Of a DNA stretch of 64,000 nt, positions 16,971-25,536 are shown one piece after another. Within the stretch, counting starts at the first letter, position 1; every line of letters starts with the position of its first letter. The position numbers and the translations under genes are program-made. The notes beneath the pieces are model-generated. The model worked only from the letters and a program-made list of their open reading frames with translations. It did no database searches and was not told the DNA's origin. The stretch is from Sphingobacterium sp. UT-1RO-CII-1 (lineage in GTDB: Bacteria > Bacteroidota > Bacteroidia > Sphingobacteriales > Sphingobacteriaceae): NCBI RefSeq assembly GCF_026711005.1, contig NZ_JAPPVJ010000006.1, forward strand, positions 62,001 to 126,000, written 5' to 3'.

Positions 16971-18281
16971 CTAATTTGCAAAACCGTATGGGTTGGCCTT
17001 AATCACTACAAAATCTTCTGTCGAATTATTAGTATCCTGCAATTTACCACTGCTCACCACTGACTTCCTGATCACCGATTGCGAAGAATAAGCCCCCAAA
17101 TTCACAAAAGTAAAACCTGCATCCTGCGAGGCACTTACTTTTTTAGGTATACGGTTATCGTTAATATGTGGTTGCACTTCAACCACATCTTCCAACCATT
17201 TAACAGGCACCTGTTTATACTTTTTTGCATCTGCAGAAGGCTTAGCAATGGATGGTTGAGCATACTTTCCTAAAGCATCTACCGCTACACGATATGACGT
17301 TTTAAAAATAGCATAAGCATCACGTCCCAAATTATCCAGTATCCAATCATTACCTGTATACTCTAAAATTTCCACATTCGGCACACTCGGGTTATCTATA
17401 TCCGAAGCAAAAATTTTATGTCCTGGAATATCTCCGTAATAGACTTCAAAGTCAGCCTTTGACAAATCTACCGTCAAATCAGGATTTCGCACCGACACTT
17501 CTTTCCCATTATTGCCTACAAAAGGCACTTTATGGTTCAGTGCATTCTGCGCGATCACTATACTTTTACCCGGTTGTACAGGATATGTTTTTCCATTCCC
17601 TGGTATCATAAAAAGGTCTCTAAAATATACGTAGTCTGTATTTGCTTCCCCCCCCATCTTCATCCCCTCTGCTTTACTCCAATCAAACTGATTATTTGGC
17701 AAGTAATACTCCACCTGTCTTGCCATACTTTGGCGTCCCCATAATCGGCCAAAATATAAACTGTCTGCATATAAAACACGGTCTGAGTTATTATGTATCT
17801 CAAAAAATTGATCCCTAAAAAGAGCACCATCCTTATTGTCAGAGCCTGCATAATATATTTGTTTAATAACAAATTCGCCCATCTTACCAGCCATCAATTG
17901 CATCTCAACCACTTGAGAAGCTAATAAAGAAACTTTAGACAGAGACGCGTTAAAAGTAACCTCTTCTTGACTGTCGCCACCTGTCAGCTCATTAAATCTG
18001 TCTTTAGAAAAAGTAATTGACGCCACTATGTCGTATTGTCCTGCAGCCAAATTTTCTAATAAAAGAGAGCCGTTTTTTGCCTGATATTCTGCCAATACAT
18101 TATTAGATAAGTTTTTCACCTGTACCTTCACATCGGTCAAGTCCAACCTACCGTTAAACTCTTGTGCTGCATAACTCAGCTTCACTGTCAGGTCAACTGG
18201 CTGTTGGTCAGGCGTATCTTTAGAACATGCTGTAACTAGCAGCATCAAAAGCGGAAGTAAATAAATAATTCTCATATACAT
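16971..18281 (-). CDS. DUF4876 domain-containing lipoprotein
   Basis: 436 aa. Lipoprotein signal with Cys19 (LLMLLVTAC-SKD). An N-terminal beta-sandwich-like domain (VDLTVKLSYAAQEFNGRLDL ... VKVQVKNLSN) is followed by the DUF4876 domain with IKQIYYAGSDNKDGALFRDQ and FFEIHNNSDRVLYADSLYFG, a fold reminiscent of lamin-tail-like surface domains. Six bases from the TonB receptor gene upstream, so the two are co-transcribed and the protein is probably the receptor's surface lipoprotein partner. Confidence 0.85.
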   Translation of the reverse strand: MYMRIIYLLPLLMLLVTACSKDTPDQQPVDLTVKLSYAAQEFNGRLDLTDVKVQVKNLSNNVLAEYQAKNGSLLLENLAAGQYDIVASITFSKDRFNELTGGDSQEEVTFNASLSKVSLLASQVVEMQLMAGKMGEFVIKQIYYAGSDNKDGALFRDQFFEIHNNSDRVLYADSLYFGRLWGRQSMARQVEYYLPNNQFDWSKAEGMKMGGEANTDYVYFRDLFMIPGNGKTYPVQPGKSIVIAQNALNHKVPFVGNNGKEVSVRNPDLTVDLSKADFEVYYGDIPGHKIFASDIDNPSVPNVEILEYTGNDWILDNLGRDAYAIFKTSYRVAVDALGKYAQPSIAKPSADAKKYKQVPVKWLEDVVEVQPHINDNRIPKKVSASQDAGFTFVNLGAYSSQSVIRKSVVSSGKLQDTNNSTEDFVVIKANPYGFAN

Positions 18282-18287
18282 GTCATA

Positions 18288-21092
18288 TTAAAATTTGTAA
18301 GTTAATTGTGCTCCATAATTTGGAGAACTATTCGGTGCCTTTATAGTTATTCCATCATTTTTATAAAAGCGGGGCTGATAATCCAAGAAATTATACACAT
18401 TAAACGATAGATATATATTTTTACCGATCTCTTTAGCCATACTCAAATTAAAATTCCAGTACATCAAATTGCTCGAGTTGTTTAGTCTATCTAATTTAAT
18501 TTTTCTTTGTTCATACAGAAAGCTATGCACTTCGTTATTCGGGTCATATTGTTCTATAGGAAAATACTCTAATCCAACGTTATAATAGCCTCGAGGCACC
18601 AAGTCATTCCAAGCTATTTTATTGTAATTCATTAATTGTACATCTGCGCTTAGTTCCAAAATAAAGCGTAAAGCAGGTATATGCGTCGACGACCGAATTG
18701 ATGCCCGACTTAGATATACCTTACTCATAGTCGCACTATACTGGGCATATCGAACGCCTGTAGCATCCATATTCTCAGCCGATATAGTCTCCGATTCCAA
18801 ACTTTTTCTACTGTTTTCAGCAGACGTAAGCCCTGCCGTTACAGAAAAGCTAGTCTTTAAAGCACTAATCTTCGGGCTAGCATAAATCAACTCCACCCCC
18901 TTATTACTAGTCTTCAAATCATTATCAAAACGTGGGTTTTGAACCAAGTATCTCGTAGTCCCAGTTTCCTCTACCTTCGGTTTTTCTCCTACAACAGCTG
19001 TTGCCTCATAAGAAGGCAAATGAATAACTTCTAAATCATTCACCGTATTAATACCTCTTGAGTTTCGTTTATAAAAAATATTTGCCCGTAACACATGCCC
19101 TCCACTTCTCCATGATAAACTTGCCTCGAGTGTCTGTCCTAAACTTGCTTTTAAGTTGCTATTATCGGCCTCATAGCGTCGCACATAAATCCTAGATGTG
19201 CTTTCTGCCTGAATACCATTGTAAGCATTTAGTAGAATAATATCTTCAAACTTAGGCCCTGGATACAATTGTGCTAAACCGGGCGCTTTATACGAAAGCC
19301 CATAAGCAACCCCTACATTTAAGCGATCATTGAGTTGCATATTCATATTTACACGTGGCGACAATGAAAAGTGCCCGTTCATCACATCTCCTCGCAGCCC
19401 CACCCGCATGGCAAGCTCCCTCTCTCCGATAGGCATGCGCATAGCATCGTCTGCGTAAAACCCTAAATTATGTAAGGGTTTTGCTAACGAAAAATCATAA
19501 TACCTATCCGAGTTCGCTGCTCCTCCTTGATTACGTGTCGGCATACTAGGATCGTACATACGTCCTTTCCCCAAATTATAATCATAACTATAATTAGAGC
19601 CAAAATTAACACGGTGCAATATTACTCCCGTATAAAACAAGCCATCCGCTTCCAGTCTTGCCGAAGCGTTTATAGGTTTATTATCCACATGGTCTATCGC
19701 TGTATAAATTCCCTCTGCATAATTACCCTCATATATCCCGCCTAACGTTTCATGTGTATACAATACGTAAGCCACGTTTACATCTGTTTCTCTATACGTC
19801 ACTTGGCTACCTTCACGAAAGCCCATATTAAAGTTTATCTTCTTTAGGAAAGATCGATTCAAGCTCAAACTTGTTCGTGCCGAAACATCCCAATTATAAC
19901 CACCATACTTCACTGCCGGCGAGGTACTATCATCTGGGTCATGATTTACCTGATCAATAATCTTAGAATACCCAAAAGACACGTGCTGTTTCAACCGTTT
20001 ACTTCTATCCAAGTAATTGGTCCATATCATGTTTCCATTAATACGTTTATATTCTTTTAGCTTATCTCTATTATCCGCATATGAGGTTACATAACCTATA
20101 TCTACATTTAAGGATCCTAACTTATCGCCCAATCCGAAGCCTTTAGATAAACCGTAAGAAGTAGCGTTACTACGCACCTGCGTCCTAAAAAATGCAGGTG
20201 TCCTGCCGGCTTGTCTATCCACTAGCACCGCACCATTCGAAATATCGCCATAGCGCACAGGTGCCACTCCCGAAATCACTTCTATCCTTTCAATATTTTC
20301 CACAGGTATTTGCCTCAAGTCAATACCGCCGAATACATTTTCTCCCGAATAAGATTTATTGCTACTAGGGTTTCCTTTAAATCCATAGTCGCTTGGCCGA
20401 ATCGAATGTGTCGCATTTCCCATCCCAAAATTACTGACATTCCTTCCTTGCATATTTCCATTATTACTCATCGTCATATCGTCCACAATAATGGCCACTC
20501 CAAAAGCGTTATTCAATTCTTGCACATTCCGCACTCCAGCTATTGTTTCAGTAAAGGCACTCCTTAATGTTAGGTTTTGCATATCCTGCACTGAAGGCGC
20601 CACATTTTCCCTATTGGGCAATCTATTCAACAAATCATTCAAGCTCAGGGCTGGAAAACGCTCTATCATTTCTCTATCGAATACCATAGACGAATTGCTT
20701 CGCTCTCCCTCCCCCGCCACAACGGGAATATCCTCAATCATTAAGCTATTATCCACCATCACAACAGAGGCTATACGTCCTGCTTCTTCGGTTTTAACTT
20801 GCCTCTTAATGGTTTTCTTTCCTATATATGTCCATTCTACATTATAAGCTCCGCCAGCCCTAAGTGTCGGAGCATGTAGAAAATACTGCCCTTTACTATT
20901 CGTCGTACTCTGTATACCCAACTCGACAATTTGTACACGCACCCCCTCTAACGGCTGTTTTTTCACATCCAACACCTCTCCGCTCAAAACAAGATCTTGT
21001 GCATTCACCACCATCACCGACCCCATGAACAATAAACAATAAATAATCACACTGCCCCCAAGCCTACCATAAGATCCTACTAATTTATACAT
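18288..21092 (-). CDS. TonB-dependent outer membrane receptor
   Basis: About 935 aa from the ATG at 21092 (MYKLVGSYGRLGG, followed by a signal peptide ending VMVVNAQ); an in-frame GTG at 21158 would add 22 residues. A carboxypeptidase-D-like domain (LSGEVLDVKKQPLEGVRVQI) precedes the plug (ISNGAVLVDRQAG near the plug end) and the barrel, ending GAQLTYKF. Unlike the SusC proteins here it lacks an STN domain and a SusD partner, and resembles siderophore/haem-type receptors. Its start region faces the cytochrome c peroxidase gene and holds two Fur-like boxes, supporting iron control. Confidence 0.92.
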   Translation of the reverse strand: MYKLVGSYGRLGGSVIIYCLLFMGSVMVVNAQDLVLSGEVLDVKKQPLEGVRVQIVELGIQSTTNSKGQYFLHAPTLRAGGAYNVEWTYIGKKTIKRQVKTEEAGRIASVVMVDNSLMIEDIPVVAGEGERSNSSMVFDREMIERFPALSLNDLLNRLPNRENVAPSVQDMQNLTLRSAFTETIAGVRNVQELNNAFGVAIIVDDMTMSNNGNMQGRNVSNFGMGNATHSIRPSDYGFKGNPSSNKSYSGENVFGGIDLRQIPVENIERIEVISGVAPVRYGDISNGAVLVDRQAGRTPAFFRTQVRSNATSYGLSKGFGLGDKLGSLNVDIGYVTSYADNRDKLKEYKRINGNMIWTNYLDRSKRLKQHVSFGYSKIIDQVNHDPDDSTSPAVKYGGYNWDVSARTSLSLNRSFLKKINFNMGFREGSQVTYRETDVNVAYVLYTHETLGGIYEGNYAEGIYTAIDHVDNKPINASARLEADGLFYTGVILHRVNFGSNYSYDYNLGKGRMYDPSMPTRNQGGAANSDRYYDFSLAKPLHNLGFYADDAMRMPIGERELAMRVGLRGDVMNGHFSLSPRVNMNMQLNDRLNVGVAYGLSYKAPGLAQLYPGPKFEDIILLNAYNGIQAESTSRIYVRRYEADNSNLKASLGQTLEASLSWRSGGHVLRANIFYKRNSRGINTVNDLEVIHLPSYEATAVVGEKPKVEETGTTRYLVQNPRFDNDLKTSNKGVELIYASPKISALKTSFSVTAGLTSAENSRKSLESETISAENMDATGVRYAQYSATMSKVYLSRASIRSSTHIPALRFILELSADVQLMNYNKIAWNDLVPRGYYNVGLEYFPIEQYDPNNEVHSFLYEQRKIKLDRLNNSSNLMYWNFNLSMAKEIGKNIYLSFNVYNFLDYQPRFYKNDGITIKAPNSSPNYGAQLTYKF

Positions 21093-21171
21093 ACCTATTG
21101 CCAACAATTGCCAAGCCTTCCACACGTCAGAAAGGAGAGAAAATAATATAACCACCACGAACTACGCTGTA

Positions 21172-21190
21172 ATTTTAAATCATTCTAAAT
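21172..21190. promoter_or_regulatory. Fur-like box 1
   Basis: ATTTTAAAT-C-ATTCTAAAT, a 9-1-9 imperfect AT-rich inverted repeat. It is identical apart from the central base to box 2, and lies 80 bp upstream of the TonB receptor ATG. Confidence 0.6.
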
Positions 21191-21229
21191 AAGGGCGAAA
21201 TTATAAAATAAATCCACTAAAAAACAATT

Positions 21230-21248
21230 ATTTTAAATTATTCTAAAT
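21230..21248. promoter_or_regulatory. Fur-like box 2
   Basis: ATTTTAAAT-T-ATTCTAAAT. Centre-to-centre distance from box 1 is 58 bp. It lies 45 bp upstream of the peroxidase start, so each box covers one of the two divergent promoters. Confidence 0.6.
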
Positions 21249-21293
21249 AAAGATTACTTTTACACCGTTTTATAAAGGGAGAGAAAACAGGTT

Positions 21294-22439
21294 ATGAAAA
21301 AAAACATTGCGCTACTTATCCTAGCATCTGTAGTTATTTTTGCATCGTTTGGGAGTAAAAACACGAAAGTTCAAATTAATAATTTTACCGACAGTATTTT
21401 AATTGCACAATACAGACAGCCTCTATCTTTATGGCCTCAACCTGTTATTGACTCTGGGGTTATTTGGGAGGAATTTAGTTCGTTGCCAAAAATCGATAGC
21501 AGCTACTTCACTTTAATGGAGCAGCCGGATGTCAAGTTGGGCAAACTACTTTTCTTCGATCCGCTATTATCCGGGTCCAATCAAATATCCTGTAGCAGCT
21601 GCCACAACCCACAAACATCTTGGGCCGACCACCTTACCGTATCTGTTGGTAACGACCATATTGAGGGCACACGTAATACTCCCTCTTTATTAAATGTTTA
21701 TGCCCGCGAAGAGTTGTTCTGGGATGGACGTTCTTCCTCCTTAGAAGACCAAGCCATGAGCCCTTTAGTCGCCCATCACGAAATGAACAGCAACCCCGAA
21801 GATATTATAGCCAAATTACAGGCTATTCCTAAATACAACGAACTGTTCATCCATGCCTATGGCAACAGTAATTACGATCTTAAAGAAGTTACTATGGCTT
21901 TAGCCTCGTTTCAGCGCACCTTATCGAGCCGCAGGAGCCGCTTCGATGAATTTATAGACGGCAATACAAATGCTTTAAAAGATCAAGAAATCCGAGGCTT
22001 ACACCTCTTCCGTGTTAAAGCGCGTTGTATGAACTGTCATCATGGCAAATTTTTCACAGATGATGGCTACCACAATATCGGGTTAACGTACTATAAACGT
22101 AAGTACGAGGATCTTGGTCTTTACCATATCACCCATAAATCTCAAGATGTCGGAAAATTCCGCACTCCATCCTTACGTGATATTATGAACACTGGCCCTT
22201 GGATGCACAACGGGTTATTTAGGGATATGACCGGGTTATTAAACATGTACAATAGTGGCATGCAAATGAATTCGCCAACAGCCGCAGAAGCCCTACTCGA
22301 CCCCATGCATCCTGTGACAGATCCATTAATGAAAAAACTCAATTTAAGCAAAGCCGAGATACAAGATCTAAAAGCTTTCTTAGAATCTATTACCGCTACA
22401 AAGTATAGAATGCGTCGTCCGGAGACCCTTCCTCGTTAA
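21294..22439 (+). CDS. Di-haem cytochrome c peroxidase (MauG/CcpA family)
   Basis: 381 aa periplasmic enzyme. Two c-type haem motifs are visible: C100-S-S-C103-H104 and C245-M-N-C248-H249. FRTPSLRDIMNTGPWMHNG is the conserved segment of the family near the second haem. The N-terminus (MKKNIALLILASVVIFASFG) is a signal sequence. The family reduces hydrogen peroxide with electrons from cytochromes, or modifies proteins as in MauG. Divergent from a TonB receptor operon with Fur-like boxes between, so probably induced under iron or peroxide stress; a role in freeing iron from a bound ligand is also possible. Confidence 0.92.
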   Translation: MKKNIALLILASVVIFASFGSKNTKVQINNFTDSILIAQYRQPLSLWPQPVIDSGVIWEEFSSLPKIDSSYFTLMEQPDVKLGKLLFFDPLLSGSNQISCSSCHNPQTSWADHLTVSVGNDHIEGTRNTPSLLNVYAREELFWDGRSSSLEDQAMSPLVAHHEMNSNPEDIIAKLQAIPKYNELFIHAYGNSNYDLKEVTMALASFQRTLSSRRSRFDEFIDGNTNALKDQEIRGLHLFRVKARCMNCHHGKFFTDDGYHNIGLTYYKRKYEDLGLYHITHKSQDVGKFRTPSLRDIMNTGPWMHNGLFRDMTGLLNMYNSGMQMNSPTAAEALLDPMHPVTDPLMKKLNLSKAEIQDLKAFLESITATKYRMRRPETLPR

Positions 22440-22452
22440 ATCTACCTACTAT

Positions 22453-23862
22453 TTACAAGCCTCTTATCCAATTAAGCATCACCTCTAAAACTTGCGGCGA
22501 GAATGTCTCTTCTATATCCATATATTCACTTACCGCTCCAGTTTCTGCCGTTTGGAAAAGGTGATTCAGATTAGGAAAAGACATTATTTTAAAATTCTCA
22601 TTCCCTGCTTTTTTCAACGAGCGCTCAAACCCTGCTAAATTTTCGGCAGCCGTCACTTGCACATCTTTCTCTCCGTTTAAGGCTAATACCGGTATTTTTA
22701 GCTGCTCCAATATCGGTGCAGGATCATACTTCAAAAAATACCGCATCCAAGGCATAAAAAATCTACCCGCCGTCTGATCAATATTTCTATTCCCTTCCTC
22801 TCCTTTAAAGCCCATCTTCATTAGAAAATCATCGGGTTGTTTGTCCATCCACGCTTGCATTTCTTGGGCAAATATTGGCTTAAGCTCCTCATTATCCGGA
22901 TGCTTCGCAGCAAGCCCTAATAGCATTTCTATAAACTCATCAGAGCGAACACGTTCTTCCGCATTCAGCTCCAGCTGTTTATTAAAAGCTTTCATCTGCT
23001 TCTGCATAATCTCCATCCCCGTCACCCCAAGCCCTGCCAAGCTCACAATAAAAGCCACGTCGTTTGATTTAATTGCAGCCATCGGCGCTATCATTCCACC
23101 TTCACTATGCCCCACTAAGCCCATCTTGTTTATATCAATTCCTTGCTGTTTCTTTAAAAACCCCAAACTTACCAGAACATCATCTGCAAAATCCGCTGAA
23201 GTAGCTCCCATCACATCACCTGTCGTTTGGCCTACACCACGATCGTCCACCCTTAAAACAACAATCCCATTACGGCTAAAATAATCGGCAATCACCCAGA
23301 AGGGTTTATGATTGAATAAAGTCTCGTCCCTATCCTGCTGTCCGCTTCCACTAATTAAAATTACAGCAGGCACATTTACATTTGTATCCGGCATCGTTAG
23401 TGTTGCTCCATACTGAATAGATTTATCCTCATTATGGTACACTACTTTTCTTTCTACATAGGGAAAAGGTTCTTTTGGTGTCTGCGGTCTATTAATGGTT
23501 ATCTCTTTTTCCACTTTTTTCATCAGCATAGGCATAGCTCCTCCTTGTCTCCATTCCCCTGTTAATTCTGTTTTATCTTCATTAAAAGCACCATAATATC
23601 CCCCACCAATTACTTTAGAGAAAGCCGTCAAACTATCTATGGTTATGTTCAAGTCTGATACCTCCAAGCCCATAGCTCCTTGGTCGGGGCTATCAAAAAC
23701 AGCCTTATACTGTTTCGTAACACTATCTTCCGACACCTTCAACACTAAACGTATGTTGCCTAGCTTACCTTCCCAGATCGAATTAGCAGTAAAATTCTGC
23801 CCCATTAATTGCCATGTAGCGCCTATAAATAAAATAGAAGAAAAAAATAGTTTTAAAATCAT
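22453..23862 (-). CDS. Secreted alpha/beta hydrolase
   Basis: 469 aa. Signal peptide (MILKLFFSSILFIGATWQLMGQ), an N-terminal beta-domain of about 120 residues, then an alpha/beta hydrolase. GHSEGG gives nucleophile Ser253; Asp400 (LNGEKD) and His434 (NLNHLF) are the likely other triad members; SGSGQQDRDE and DDRGVGQT are typical of the serine-esterase/peptidase group seen in Bacteroidota. Probable periplasmic esterase or peptidase; substrate unknown. Convergent with the peroxidase gene (13 bp between stops). Confidence 0.88.
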   Translation of the reverse strand: MILKLFFSSILFIGATWQLMGQNFTANSIWEGKLGNIRLVLKVSEDSVTKQYKAVFDSPDQGAMGLEVSDLNITIDSLTAFSKVIGGGYYGAFNEDKTELTGEWRQGGAMPMLMKKVEKEITINRPQTPKEPFPYVERKVVYHNEDKSIQYGATLTMPDTNVNVPAVILISGSGQQDRDETLFNHKPFWVIADYFSRNGIVVLRVDDRGVGQTTGDVMGATSADFADDVLVSLGFLKKQQGIDINKMGLVGHSEGGMIAPMAAIKSNDVAFIVSLAGLGVTGMEIMQKQMKAFNKQLELNAEERVRSDEFIEMLLGLAAKHPDNEELKPIFAQEMQAWMDKQPDDFLMKMGFKGEEGNRNIDQTAGRFFMPWMRYFLKYDPAPILEQLKIPVLALNGEKDVQVTAAENLAGFERSLKKAGNENFKIMSFPNLNHLFQTAETGAVSEYMDIEETFSPQVLEVMLNWIRGL

Positions 23863-23955
23863 CAGCTAGTTAATTAGATGTTTTAAAGATAGACATATTT
23901 TCGGAAGCATCTTTTAAAAAAATCACCACCTACCGTAGTATCAAATCATTAAAAC

Positions 23956-24004
23956 CCAAAAAGCGAATAAACCTCAGCTTTGGATAGCTATAGTTTATTC
24001 GCTT
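23956..24004 (-). terminator. Terminator of the second SusC/SusD operon
   Basis: Perfect 11-bp inverted repeat AAGCGAATAAA ... TTTATTCGCTT, followed on the minus strand by TTTGGGTTTT. Lies 34 bp after the SusD stop. Confidence 0.8.
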
Positions 24005-24037
24005 AGAATCTATTTCCTTAAAATTAAAAAGCTATGT

Positions 24038-25513
24038 TTAATTATTATAGCCTGGATTTTGTTTCATTAAGTTATTAGCATTCATTTCTGATTTTGGTAT
24101 AGGCATTACAAACCTAAAATTTCCTGCTTCTAAAGTTTTGCCATCTTCCGATGGTATATCAGCACCTGTCCTTACCACCGGTAAACCTTTTCTTTTTAAA
24201 TCCCAGAAGCGATGTCCTTCTAGTGCTAACTCTTTAAAACGCTCCTCCATTATATTTGATAAAGCAACATCTTTGCTAGCAAAGGTTACACCTTTGTAAT
24301 CTGTTATACGCTGGCCTCGTAAAATATTGATATCACTTTCTGCACTGTTAGCTCCAGTATACTGATTTATTTCTGCTCTCGCTTCAGCTCTTATTAAATA
24401 CATTTCGCCCGTACGGAAAACTTTAATATCAGCTACATTTTCATTTGAAGTAGCATAGCCTGTTCCGCTATATTTTTTTAAAATCTTATGTAGTTTGCCC
24501 GCTTGTTCCAAAATAGGTTCATCTATTAAATAAGCATTAAACCGCACGTCATTTTTTTGATCATAAGAATTCCATAATTTCTCAGACGGAGCCCAAGAAA
24601 CACTCGCCGGTGCAATAATTTTACCATCTGTTTTTGTGAAGAGTCCTAAGAAAAACGAGCCTACTCTACTAGCGTTTGTTCTTTTCAATTTAAATGAAAT
24701 CTCTGCAGACGACTTGTCTGTCCAGATATTATCAAACTCTGCTTGAGTTGCTAAAGGAATAGCATTAATATAATTGGTCGAATACTTAATGGCATCTTCC
24801 CAATTTTCCATATATAAAGCAATTCTAGCATGCAAAGCATCTGCTGTAACCAAATTCATCCGATAAACATCACTAAGAGAATTCTTTAACAGAGATTTAG
24901 AATCATTCAAATCCCTTAGAATCTTTGTAAAATACTCTTCCATTTCAATTCTAGCCTGATTTACTAACGATGCTTCCTCCATATAAGGCATTACCAAACC
25001 ACCATCCTTATAATTGCCCGCATAATAGCGAAACAGTTCAAAGTGAGAAAAAGCTCTCAGCAACAAAGCCTCACCTTTAATATTCTTACTTCTTACTTCA
25101 TCAGCGGGTTCTTCTACTACCGCATTAGGCAGCGCGCCCAAAATTCGATTGACGCGATCGATAACTCGGTAATAAGTTCTATTTGCCATGTAAGTATCAC
25201 GGATTGTTATATCGTCGTAATTAAACTTCCATTCATGCGTCGACTGCGTCACATAAAAATCCCCATGCCTTAACTCATCTGACAGCACACCATTCATTTT
25301 GAGCCCCATTTCATAGCCTGTTGCTCCAGTAACTCCTTCAGATCCCAACGCACTATAAGCACCCATTAATAAAGACTCATTGTCTTTTACTGTCCTAAGT
25401 GCTAAATCGCCTCCAATAAAATCAGTTTCTTCAATATTCAAAAGGCTACTACACGATGTGCTTAGAGATGCAGAAAGTATAAGAGCACATATATACATAT
25501 ATATCGTTTTCAT
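24038..25513 (-). CDS. SusD/RagB family nutrient-binding lipoprotein
   Basis: 491 aa. Lipobox with Cys21 (ASLSTSC-SSLLNIEETDF). SusD N-terminal helices (KNIKGEALLLRAFSHFELFR) and the C-terminal RagB domain (MEERFKELALEGHRFWDLKR) are clear. Surface lid of the SusC encoded 23 bp upstream. No hydrolase or regulator is encoded in this pair, so the ligand cannot be predicted. Confidence 0.95.
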   Translation of the reverse strand: MKTIYMYICALILSASLSTSCSSLLNIEETDFIGGDLALRTVKDNESLLMGAYSALGSEGVTGATGYEMGLKMNGVLSDELRHGDFYVTQSTHEWKFNYDDITIRDTYMANRTYYRVIDRVNRILGALPNAVVEEPADEVRSKNIKGEALLLRAFSHFELFRYYAGNYKDGGLVMPYMEEASLVNQARIEMEEYFTKILRDLNDSKSLLKNSLSDVYRMNLVTADALHARIALYMENWEDAIKYSTNYINAIPLATQAEFDNIWTDKSSAEISFKLKRTNASRVGSFFLGLFTKTDGKIIAPASVSWAPSEKLWNSYDQKNDVRFNAYLIDEPILEQAGKLHKILKKYSGTGYATSNENVADIKVFRTGEMYLIRAEARAEINQYTGANSAESDINILRGQRITDYKGVTFASKDVALSNIMEERFKELALEGHRFWDLKRKGLPVVRTGADIPSEDGKTLEAGNFRFVMPIPKSEMNANNLMKQNPGYNN

Positions 25514-25536
25514 TTTGTATCGTATTTTGTGGTAAT

